Source: Pseudobacteriovorax antillogorgiicola
Lineage (GTDB): Bacteria > Bdellovibrionota_B > Oligoflexia > Oligoflexales > Oligoflexaceae
Assembly (NCBI RefSeq): GCF_900177345.1
Contig: NZ_FWZT01000008.1
Location: 186,001 to 250,000, forward strand
DNA: 64,000 nt
Reading direction: 5' to 3'
The notes under the pieces are model-generated. The model worked only from the letters and a program-made list of their open reading frames with translations, did no database searches and was not told the origin of the DNA. The stretch's first letter is position 1. Each line of letters starts with the position of its first letter. The translations under genes were made by a program, and so were the position numbers. Of this stretch, positions 45,039-51,305 are shown in pieces.

Positions 45039-45078
45039 AAGGCCGGGAGCCCTTGTGGGTCTCGGCCGGCGTTTTTTT
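45039..45078 (+). terminator. Intrinsic terminator of the small basic protein gene
   Basis: AAGGCCGGGAGCCC pairs imperfectly with GGGTCTCGGCCGG, followed by GCG and T7. The T-run ends exactly at the tRNA-like 3' end. Confidence 0.7.
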
Positions 45079-45102
45079 GGTGGAGGCGGCGGGAATCGAA
45101 CC
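45078..45102 (-). other. Truncated tRNA/tmRNA 3' end, probable integrase attachment core
   Basis: On the minus strand this reads GGTTCGATTCCCGCC followed by GCCTCCACCA: a T-loop, the 3' half of the T-stem, the acceptor strand and the encoded CCA. The match to a T-arm breaks off exactly at the start of the loop side (the bases before are CCA, not the needed GCG), and no 5' acceptor CGCCTCC complement lies within 100 bp. So it is a partial copy, not a functional gene. Integrases leave such copies at the far end of an inserted element. The acceptor sequence fits ssrA (tmRNA) or a tRNA. Confidence 0.6.
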
Positions 45103-45330
45103 TGGAAAAAGAAATGCCAAACATGCCAAGGTGTTGTAAACCTTAAGTTTTCATCTTAGAGAAATGATGTCAGGGGTTCCGGAGGAGCGGGCTTACGTAC
45201 TTACACCGAATGGGTTGGGATAGAATTGGCAGCAAAACAGAAGTCAGAAGGAGGATCCCAACTGGTACAATTAAGAATACGAATATAGAGGGGATGAGGG
45301 TGAGGTACCCGCAACAAATGATAGGCCTAG

Positions 45331-45784
45331 ATGAAACAAAACAAAATCCAAAGACTCACGGAATCAGATCTTCCGATTTATAGGCAGCTTTTAGCGCTCT
45401 TCGCCAAGGAATTTGATGAAAACGAAACATATCTAGGTGCTCAGCCCAGTGATACGTATGCCCGGACTCTTCTTGGTAACGAAGACGTGATTTTTCTTGT
45501 TGAACAAAAAGAGTCTGAGGTGATCGGCGGTCTTGTGGCCTATGTTCTACGCAAGTTTGAGCAGGAGCGCAGTGAACTCTATATTTATGACTTGGCAGTA
45601 AGGAGCGAAAGCTGCCGTCAGGGAGTGGCTACAAGGCTTATCGAAAATTTACACCCTCATTGCCAGTGCTGTTGGTGCTTGGGTAATCTATGTACAAGCA
45701 GACCATGGTGATGATCCCGCTATTAAGCTGTACGAGTCCCTGGGGGTAAAGGAGAACGTTCTGCACTTTGACATCAAACCATAA
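45331..45784 (+). pseudogene. Frameshifted AAC(3)-I-like aminoglycoside acetyltransferase
   Basis: The first frame (45331 to ~45650) encodes a GNAT domain ending [26 protein letters not shown]. The rest of the family signature continues in the next frame as [20 protein letters not shown] and NVLHFDIKP, stopping at 45784. The YVQADxGDDPA...LY...HFDI pattern is specific for AAC(3)-I enzymes that acetylate gentamicin-type drugs. A one-base indel in the AAAATTT run near 45644-45650 explains the break. The GNAT fold is split, so activity is unlikely unless this is a sequencing error. Confidence 0.75.
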
Positions 45785-45834
45785 AATATCGCGGTCGAAC
45801 TAGCGAACGTTTAGTTTGAATTGTCTCATTTCAA

Positions 45835-46185
45835 TCATTCGCAACTATTTTTAGGCTTCTTTGGCAGAGTCTTTGTAAAAGACAGGCCTAGTTCGATCCA
45901 CTTCGCAAGCGCCGCTTTGGTTTTGTAGCCATCGGGATCAACAAACACCAATCCCTTCATTGGCTTTCCGGTAATATCCATTGGTCGAGCATGTTTAAGT
46001 TCTAACACTTCTTCATGTTTTTCGGGACCAACCCTGACCGACAAGCCATGTTTGAGGTCTGCTCCACACATCATGTTTCCATAGTGCATAAAGCAGAGCC
46101 CCCCAAACATATTCTGCTCTGTGATACCTCTTTTGCCTTTTAGGACTTATCTGATTCTTTGGTTTAGCTTCTCATCGTGTGCCAT
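45835..46185 (-). pseudogene. TfoX/Sxy N-domain protein with in-frame stop codon
   Basis: From ATG 46185 the frame reads MAHDEKLNQRIR, a TAA at 46149-46147, then VLKGKRGITEQNMFGGLCF and on to 45835. Both parts match one TfoX N-terminal-domain protein (MxxDExLxxRIR...KxMFGGlcF...RPMDITGKPMKG). Only a single nonsense codon at position 13 interrupts a 116-codon gene. It starts 6 bp after the SRPBCC gene stop, so it belonged to that operon. Restart at the internal ATG 46110 would remove the first helix. Confidence 0.78.
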
Positions 46186-46191
46186 TAAATC

Positions 46192-46713
46192 TCAACCGCT
46201 TTCTGCTAAGGTTTTCAGTGCTTGGTTCATAGAGTCCAGCATTTTTGGGACATTAGTTTGAACCTGTCCCCACATCATGGGCACCATCAACCCACTGAAC
46301 GTTTCTTTATGAACGAGCCGGGTTCCAGAATCTGTCTTTTCTAGCTCAATGACCTTTCCATTTGTGAATACAAACCCAGCCATCATGGTTGCGCGCCAAC
46401 TAAGATTTCTGGGCTCTTCAAAAACAGTGATAACAGGTTCATACTTCGGTCCAGCCTTACTTTTGTCGCCGATCTCACCACACATGGTAATACTTAGCTT
46501 TGAACCTAACGAGGCAGTTCCATTGGACTGGTTGATTATCGGGCTCCACTCCTGCCACCCTTCAATATCGGTTACTATTTCCCAGACTTTTTCTACTGGA
46601 GCGGCTATTTCTATCTCAGTGCTTATTTCACGCATGTCATTGCCTTTCAGCCATAGCCCAGCGAGCACAACAAACAGTAGAGTTGGAATGGCAATTAATA
46701 TTTTCTTCTTCAT
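46192..46713 (-). CDS. SRPBCC (START-like) family protein with N-terminal membrane anchor
   Basis: A hydrophobic N-terminus (KKILIAIPTLLFVVLAGLWL) is followed by an SRPBCC domain: ISTEIEIAAPVEKVWEIVTD, WQEWSPIINQSNG, a central beta-sheet and a C-terminal long helix (MLDSMNQALKTLAESG). The fold binds hydrophobic ligands. AAAGGACTGCAGC precedes the ATG. The domain is complete. The broken TfoX gene follows 6 bp downstream. Confidence 0.8.
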   Translation of the reverse strand: MKKKILIAIPTLLFVVLAGLWLKGNDMREISTEIEIAAPVEKVWEIVTDIEGWQEWSPIINQSNGTASLGSKLSITMCGEIGDKSKAGPKYEPVITVFEEPRNLSWRATMMAGFVFTNGKVIELEKTDSGTRLVHKETFSGLMVPMMWGQVQTNVPKMLDSMNQALKTLAESG

Positions 46714-46936
46714 GCTGCAGTCCTTTTAGGTCTATTTCAGCTTTTGGGACAACACCACTCAGGTGTTGAAAAGTTCTATTTGGTTATGGAATCACGTGTT
46801 GTCCATGCTTCCCATACCATCCTGATTGGAGCATTTACGGTTGTCGCAATTGCTATTTTCACTTTTAACTCCTTTTTCGTGAGGCAGAGGTTCGGTGAAT
46901 GCTTGGATGTTTGTTCACTTCTTTCACTAACTCCTT

Positions 46937-47344
46937 TCAAACGCTCGTGTTCTCATCAATTTTTCGATTCTCTGTACCATACCCCCAGGTCAAAAATAGG
47001 GCTGATGATGGTTCAGCAATTTTGGCGGTATGTCGGGTGTTTTGTGGGACGACAATATACTGACCTGGTTTGAGTTCAACCACTCTTTGCTCACCGTCTA
47101 CCTCTAAAATAAATTTAATATGCCCTGATATGCAGAATACTACTTCATCGCCGTTTGGGTGCATTTCCCATGAGTCCCAGTCAGTTTCGAATGAAAATTG
47201 ACTCATCAGGTAGCCCATCTTGGGATTGTTGGCTGGATTGTCCTTGTCAAAGGCCATCTTCCAAAAGTCCTCTTGCTTCCAGACTTGAGCTCTGCCCTTC
47301 GGATCAGCGAGTACATATTCATCTTTTAAAGTTTTAACTTGCAT
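46937..47344 (-). CDS. Cupin-domain protein
   Basis: A 135-residue single cupin: WDSWEMHPNGDEVVFCISGH gives the first motif (metal-binding His/Glu) and VELKPGQYIVVPQNTRHTA the second. Small cupins of this type are metal-dependent enzymes or sensors. There is no Shine-Dalgarno before ATG 47344. A promoter with -35 TTGACA and -10 CATACT ends seven bases before the ATG, so the message is probably leaderless. It is divergent from a TetR gene whose operators cover this start. Confidence 0.8.
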   Translation of the reverse strand: MQVKTLKDEYVLADPKGRAQVWKQEDFWKMAFDKDNPANNPKMGYLMSQFSFETDWDSWEMHPNGDEVVFCISGHIKFILEVDGEQRVVELKPGQYIVVPQNTRHTAKIAEPSSALFLTWGYGTENRKIDENTSV

Positions 47345-47381
47345 ACTAATTAGTATGTCTACATGCTAATTAGTATGTCAA
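47339..47381. promoter_or_regulatory. Divergent leaderless promoters with two TetR-type operators
   Basis: Two palindromes, CATACTAATTAGTATG (47342-47357) and CATGCTAATTAGTATG (47362-47377), lie 20 bp apart centre to centre. The first contains the cupin start codon and the second ends in the TetR ATG (47375). Plus promoter: TTGCAT 47339-47344, 17-bp spacer, CATGCT 47362-47367, seven bases to ATG. Minus promoter: TTGACA 47381-47376, 18-bp spacer, CATACT, seven bases to the cupin ATG. Each operator covers one promoter's -10 and the other's spacer. Binding by the TetR protein is inferred. Confidence 0.65.
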
Positions 47382-47452
47382 CTAAGAATCCTAGAATATT
47401 ACGAAACCCAGTAGAGACGAGAGCCAGAATCTTAGAGGTGGCCTTCAGTCAA
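47375..47452 (+). pseudogene. TetR-family regulator, N-terminal fragment
   Basis: MSTKNPRILRNPVETRARIL-EVAFSQ is the start of a TetR helix-turn-helix domain; it then runs into insertion-sequence end sequence at 47453. The C-terminal half resumes at about 48179. About 50 residues, including the recognition helix, are missing, so the regulator is inactive. Repression of the cupin gene may have been lost. Confidence 0.75.
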
Positions 47453-48178
47453 TTACCTCCCCTAAAAGGAGGAGGCTTCAGGGCTAGCCAACAGCTAAAT
47501 GCCAGTTCCGGAAGACACGGCCTATACACGTTATCTCTGCTAGAAGCTTTGACTCACGCTTACTTTTCTTAAATTTCCTCAATATGTTAATCGCTCCATT
47601 CACATCGGCATTGAGAACCACACCAGTACTGGACTGTAGAGTCCTCTTCGAGTCCTCTTCGAGTCTTCTTTCCCAAGTACTCTGAGTGTTTCTGTACGCC
47701 TTCTAATGCTAGAGAATCTCATTTTGAGGTATAACTTTCCTCTTGCTTAACAACCTTTATTCCACGTTTTTTTGTAGCTTATGTAATCGATACAGTGAGC
47801 TGGACCTTGTCGCCTTTTCTAACAAAGGTTCTCGTTCCAAAGTAGACCGAGAAAAGCCCTCTATCTTTTTTGTACTTTGGTGGTTTTACCTTTGCATCGT
47901 GCTTTCCTTCATTTTTTAGTTTGAGAAGGCCAAAAAATGAGTTGTAGTCTTGATGTAATTTGCGTTCCGTATTCTGAGCAAGCTGAGAAGGGAGTCTTTT
48001 ATAGATATGGGGTTGGGTTTCTCGCATTAGCTTATCCACTTTTTGGATAGGTTAGATAAGCTTTAATCGTTGTCTTTGTAGTGACGTCGAACCTGAAAAA
48101 GAGATGAGTTGTAGAGTCGACGAGACTCATTGCACATAGCTTTAACGACTCTCAGCTCGTCCTTTAGTTCTCGCTGGT
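47453..48178 (-). mobile_element. Decayed IS200/IS605-group element carrying a broken tnpB
   Basis: The element interrupts the TetR gene. Its right end, read on the minus strand, is GAAGCCTCCTCC, TTTT, AGGGGAGG, then TAATTGA, a subterminal hairpin and end typical of IS605-group elements. Minus-strand coding pieces in order are PSQLAQNTERKLHQDY (48039-47779), GIKVVKQEESYTSK-stop-DSLALE, KHSEYLGKKTRRGL and NADVNGAINILRKF. The region between KVQLTVSIT and KRGIKVV has lost the RuvC-I/II part, and an 11-bp tandem duplication near 47645-47665 breaks the frame. No tnpA is seen. The left boundary is approximate. Confidence 0.72.
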
Positions 48179-48427
48179 ATGATCATCAGTTGCTGGATAG
48201 AGCCGATCGCAAGCTATAAAGATCCAGTTCAGGGTATTCTGAAAAACTTTAAGCGATTGATCGATGAGCATCTTGACGAACATATCTTGTCTGGGTGTCC
48301 TTTGAACAATTTGATTCAAGAACTATCGGATGAGCCTGAGTTCGAAAAGCGGACTCAGGTTGTTTTGGAGAACTGGATATCTGGAACTGAAGGCCTGCTT
48401 AAACAAGCAAAACAAAGCGGTCACTGA
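48179..48427 (+). pseudogene. TetR-family regulator, C-terminal fragment
   Basis: The open frame encodes DPVQGILKNFKRLIDEHLDE, GCPLNNLIQELSDEPEF and ENWISGTEGLLKQA. This is the ligand-binding half of a TetR protein (the GCPLxNLxxELSD signature is typical of the subgroup with C-terminal domain TetR_C). It continues the N-terminal piece at 47375. ATG 48179 has no ribosome site, so it is not an independent gene. Confidence 0.72.
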
Positions 48428-48882
48428 GCTAAGTCAGTAAATACCAGGCAGCTCGCAGAGTTTATTGTCGCCTGCCAGGAAGGTGCTTTTTCTTGGGTAA
48501 AGTACTAAATAGCCGTAAGTCGATGCGCCTTATGCACAAATCTTTAGCTGAATACATCAACCTTCTTAATCGAGCAGAATGATCGGTAGGATAGTTACAA
48601 GTAAATACTAGATTTATTCTAAAACTGAAAGAGTTCTGAAAACCCATGCCGGTTCAAACTATAATACGAAACCAGCGAGCCGATAACATTGATCGATAGT
48701 TCGTATTAGCGATTAGGACGGATCGATAAACCAAATTCAAGAACGAGAGTAGAAAAATTGTCGAATAGACTGAGTTTTAGAGGCACTGTAAAACAGTTTC
48801 CACAAAAGGGTGGATGGGTTTACGTTTCAGTACCCAAAAGCCAGATTTGTTCGGCCTTGCCGGTAATCTTCATTTTCAATGT
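48428..48882. other. Gene-free stretch
   Basis: 455 bp between the TetR remnant and the XRE antitoxin. I see no gene, RNA or repeat that I can support. Confidence 0.35.
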
Positions 48883-49200
48883 TTAGCCAGCGTCTTTCTT
48901 GACATCGACAGTGTATCCTTCGATACCTTTCTTTCTCATAAGGTCTTGTACTAAGAGCCTCACATAGGAGGCTTCGTCCATTTTAAAAACCTTAGCGATC
49001 TTTTTCAGTGTCTTATAGCTCGGGAAATCCCTCTCACTCTCGAAGCCATAAATAGCTTGTCTGGTAACGCCTACTTTAGTAGCCAAGCCTTCTTGGGTCA
49101 GATCATTTGCAAGTCGATCAGCTTTTAGTGCTCGTCCTAAAGAAAGAGGGCCACGATTACGTTTTAGAAACTCTAGAGCGTCGACATTATCTTTTGCCAT
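48883..49200 (-). CDS. XRE-family antitoxin (HigA-like)
   Basis: A 105-residue DNA-binding protein: SLGRALKADRLANDLTQEGLA, VGVTRQAIYGFESERDFPSY and LKKIAKVFKMDEASYVRLLV form a Cro/CI helix-turn-helix. ATG follows AGGATCTAAG. It lies 11 bp after the (original) stop of a RelE/HigB-type toxin gene, the toxin-first order of higBA. It would neutralise the toxin and repress the pair, probably at the 12-bp direct repeats upstream of the toxin. It appears intact although the toxin is not. Confidence 0.82.
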   Translation of the reverse strand: MAKDNVDALEFLKRNRGPLSLGRALKADRLANDLTQEGLATKVGVTRQAIYGFESERDFPSYKTLKKIAKVFKMDEASYVRLLVQDLMRKKGIEGYTVDVKKDAG

Positions 49201-49211
49201 TTTCTTAGATC

Positions 49212-49490
49212 CTAATATTTATGTTTGTTAATCTCTAAAACTTCGATCAATTCGATTTTTCCGCTGGTTTTGTCTTCCTTATAAATCGCTCAATAAGATC
49301 GGTTTAAGCGAATGGATCGCTGTCCTTTTCGATCTCCTTTGAGAGGCTCATCATGCCAGCCGGGAACTTTTCGTACATTTCGGGTGCCTTGCTCCGTGAT
49401 ATCCAAGACCCACTTGTAAAATCGGTCGGCAATAAAGTCTGGAATTTTCCTTAAGTCTTTTTGTGCCTGCTTAGTCAACTCTACTTTCAC
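49212..49490 (-). pseudogene. RelE/HigB-type toxin with premature TGA
   Basis: GTG 49490 follows AGAGG. The frame reads KVELTKQAQKDLRKIPDFIA, then HDEPLKGDRKGQRSIRLNRS-Y, a TGA at 49292-49290, then AIYKEDKTSGKIELIEVLEI-NKHKY to TAG at 49214-49212. Only one codon (probably CGA to TGA, giving SYRAIY) interrupts an otherwise complete 92-residue toxin of the RelE/ParE superfamily, which cleave mRNA on ribosomes. Loss of the last ~25 residues should abolish activity. Confidence 0.8.
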
Positions 49491-49529
49491 AGTTTACCTC
49501 TGGAACGCATTATCCAAATGCCGGCAAGT

Positions 49530-49576
49530 AATTACTTTACAATAGTCTTATCGGAAAAGAAAGCAATTACTTTACA
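49530..49576 (-). promoter_or_regulatory. Direct repeats upstream of the toxin-antitoxin pair
   Basis: AATTACTTTACA occurs at 49530-49541 and again at 49565-49576 (35-bp step), 40-86 bp upstream of the toxin start. The position and repetition suggest an autoregulatory operator for the XRE antitoxin; binding is inferred. Confidence 0.45.
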
Positions 49577-49623
49577 TTTATTAATTTCATAAATACAGAT
49601 AGTTATCAAAATTTGTCTGAATT

Positions 49624-49879
49624 CTAGCTCAGGTTGTGCGAGAAAACTTGGGCTTTGATCTTTAATTGGGCATTGAGCTGATTCGCGCGGCTCCTAGGTT
49701 CCTCGATTGTCATGGATCGATGAAAGCCCAGCGCAGACCATCGACCTTTGTGAATATCACTCTTTCTTAGACTTCTTTGCTTTTGACGATGCACAGTTTT
49801 TTGATTGGTATGAAACAAATTGGAGCTTCCATTTGGGCTCGTTCTTTTTCCATTCTAGTTTTCGGACATAGTATCCCAT
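49624..49879 (-). pseudogene. N-terminal remnant of a phage-type site-specific integrase
   Basis: From ATG 49879 the frame reads MGYYVRKLEWKKNEPKWKLQ-FVSYQSKNC...KSKKE and hits TGA. One frame over it continues DIHKGRWSALGFHRSMTIEE then RANQLNAQLKIKAQ to a stop at 49624. This order (xYYxRK...PKWKLQF...W(D)I...RW..LGF..MT.EEA..R..QLNAQL) is the arm-binding N-terminus of tyrosine recombinases I recall from related genomes. A two-base deletion fits the frame change (KEWDI to KE-DI). The catalytic domain is gone. Assignment is by memory of the family only. Confidence 0.5.
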
Positions 49880-50051
49880 GAATTTCTTATTACTGGTGAA
49901 ATCTAGTTCTCAGAGTGTATTCGGGCATGAAATACAGGAGCTAGAGGTCACTGGTAAGTTGGCTAATGGGGTGGTAGCTTCATGTGGCTGTAGGGTATTC
50001 AAGTTACCTGCGCGATATTTAATTGGACTTTTTATGTAGAAAGGAATTTGA

Positions 50052-50609
50052 GTGAATATCGATTTTAAAAAAATCACAGGGAAAACACAGGCAGGACGGG
50101 TAAGATTCGAATTTTATTGTACGGATTGCTCCTCTAAATTCTGGTATAATTTTCACTGGTTTTATCACGATAAACTTCATTTTCTCAAATATGATGCCCA
50201 GGAGGCTAAATCATTCTGTGAAGCAATTAACAATCAGAATCTAGAAAGATTAACTGATAGTAAGGTCTTAGTTGATCAGATCATGGACGCTCTGTGTAAT
50301 TGCGATCCCAACATAGCAGAGGTCATCGACCCGGAGAAAGAGTTAAGAATACTTTATGCCAAGAGGCTATTGGATCCTTCCATCGCAATTCCTGAAAAGC
50401 TCTCAGAGTTGGTGAAGCATTCGCAACCTAAAAAGGTGAGGGAACTATGGGAAGAGTTAGAGGCACTTGGGGCAGAGGTCAGAGAGCTGGTTTACGAAGG
50501 CAGAGGTGTTTTTGGGTTCAAGCTCTATACGGATAAGGGGGTGTATCTTGATTATGGCACTAAGTCCGAGATCATTGAACTGATTAAAAATGATAATAAT
50601 CTATCTTAG
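50052..50609 (+). CDS. Protein of unknown function with an N-terminal Cys pair
   Basis: GTG start behind AAAGGAATTTGA. The protein (185 residues) has FEFYCTDCSSKFWYNFHWFY near the N-terminus (one CxxC), a helical middle and a C-terminal beta part (GRGVFGFKLYTDKGVYLDYG). A half zinc-ribbon is possible. No family recognised. It lies in the decayed island but is itself an intact frame. Confidence 0.5.
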   Translation: MNIDFKKITGKTQAGRVRFEFYCTDCSSKFWYNFHWFYHDKLHFLKYDAQEAKSFCEAINNQNLERLTDSKVLVDQIMDALCNCDPNIAEVIDPEKELRILYAKRLLDPSIAIPEKLSELVKHSQPKKVRELWEELEALGAEVRELVYEGRGVFGFKLYTDKGVYLDYGTKSEIIELIKNDNNLS

Positions 50610-50797
50610 CTACTCCGGGATGGTTGCGGTTATCATGGAGGTTTTTTGTACCGTATCGCCTACCACGTCCGAATCGGACGATGTTTCTTTGCTTAGTTGT
50701 ATGATTTTAATGAAAATAATGGTTGAGGCGTCGAGTCGACTTTATTCGATTCAGAACAATACTGTCGAGTTCATTTTAGTAGAAAAGGTGACGTCTC

Positions 50798-51119
50798 ATG
50801 AGTACAAAAAGTAATACGCTAAAGAGCTTGCAAAAAAATTGCGGGAGAGCAACTAACTCTAGGTAGCTTCCTTCGCTCTATTCGCGAGGGCGAAGAAATG
50901 ACCATGGTCGATTTTGCTAGTGAGCTAGGAATATCTAGATCTCATCTGAATGATATTGAAAAGGGTAATAAAGCAGTAAGCCCTCAGAAAGCTGTAGAGT
51001 ATGCTCAAATTTTGGGATACAGCGAGCAGCAGTTTGTTCGCTTAGCTCTTCAAGATCTTCTCGATCGTTACGAGCTACCGTATTCCGTAGAATTGAGTAA
51101 GAATAGTCGAGGATTGTAG
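50798..51119 (+). pseudogene. XRE-family antitoxin-like gene with a frameshift in an A7 run
   Basis: ATG 50798, behind AAAAGGTG, starts MSTKSNTLKSL, then reaches a run of seven A at 50831-50837. In the next frame the text KKIAGEQLTLGSFLRSIREG-EE joins straight into MTMVDFASELGISRSHLNDI, an XRE helix-turn-helix, ending at 51119. One extra A in the homopolymer explains the break. Translation from ATG 50898 would give a 73-residue protein with the HTH but no N-terminal arm. The ~190 bases upstream may be a lost toxin; I cannot show it. Confidence 0.62.
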
Positions 51120-51305
51120 ACAATCACTGAATACCGCAGCTATCTAAACCAAAAACCATACCTGACATGGTATCTCGATTATTCTATCCATTTTGACGAT
51201 CAGTAGTAGGTTTGTCTTGGGGAGGTCGATCTCTGCTTTTACGCCATCAATAAATTTAACCAGGCTAGCACCCTTCCTAGGAAAGGCGCTAGCGAATAGA
51301 CACCA

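Noticed and set aside
45078-45165. Complete tRNA on the minus strand
   Set aside because: Only the T-loop, acceptor 3' strand and CCA are present; the 5' acceptor partner, D-arm and anticodon arm are missing.
45078-45430. Full tmRNA gene
   Set aside because: The 5' end would have to lie in the AAC(3) frame and no GGGGGCG-like start or tag reading frame is seen.
46744-47073. Plus-strand 109-residue frame
   Set aside because: Largely antisense to the cupin gene; no ribosome site or protein pattern.
45835-49490. Stop-codon recoding (selenocysteine or reassigned stops) explaining several in-frame stops
   Set aside because: Different stops (TAA and TGA) are involved and other lesions are frameshifts and deletions; decay is simpler. 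No SECIS-like hairpin was apparent.
50590-50814. 74-residue frame as the toxin partner of the second XRE gene
   Set aside because: It overlaps the XRE start and shows no RelE/HigB motif in one frame; a short LYRIAYHV stretch in another frame is not enough.
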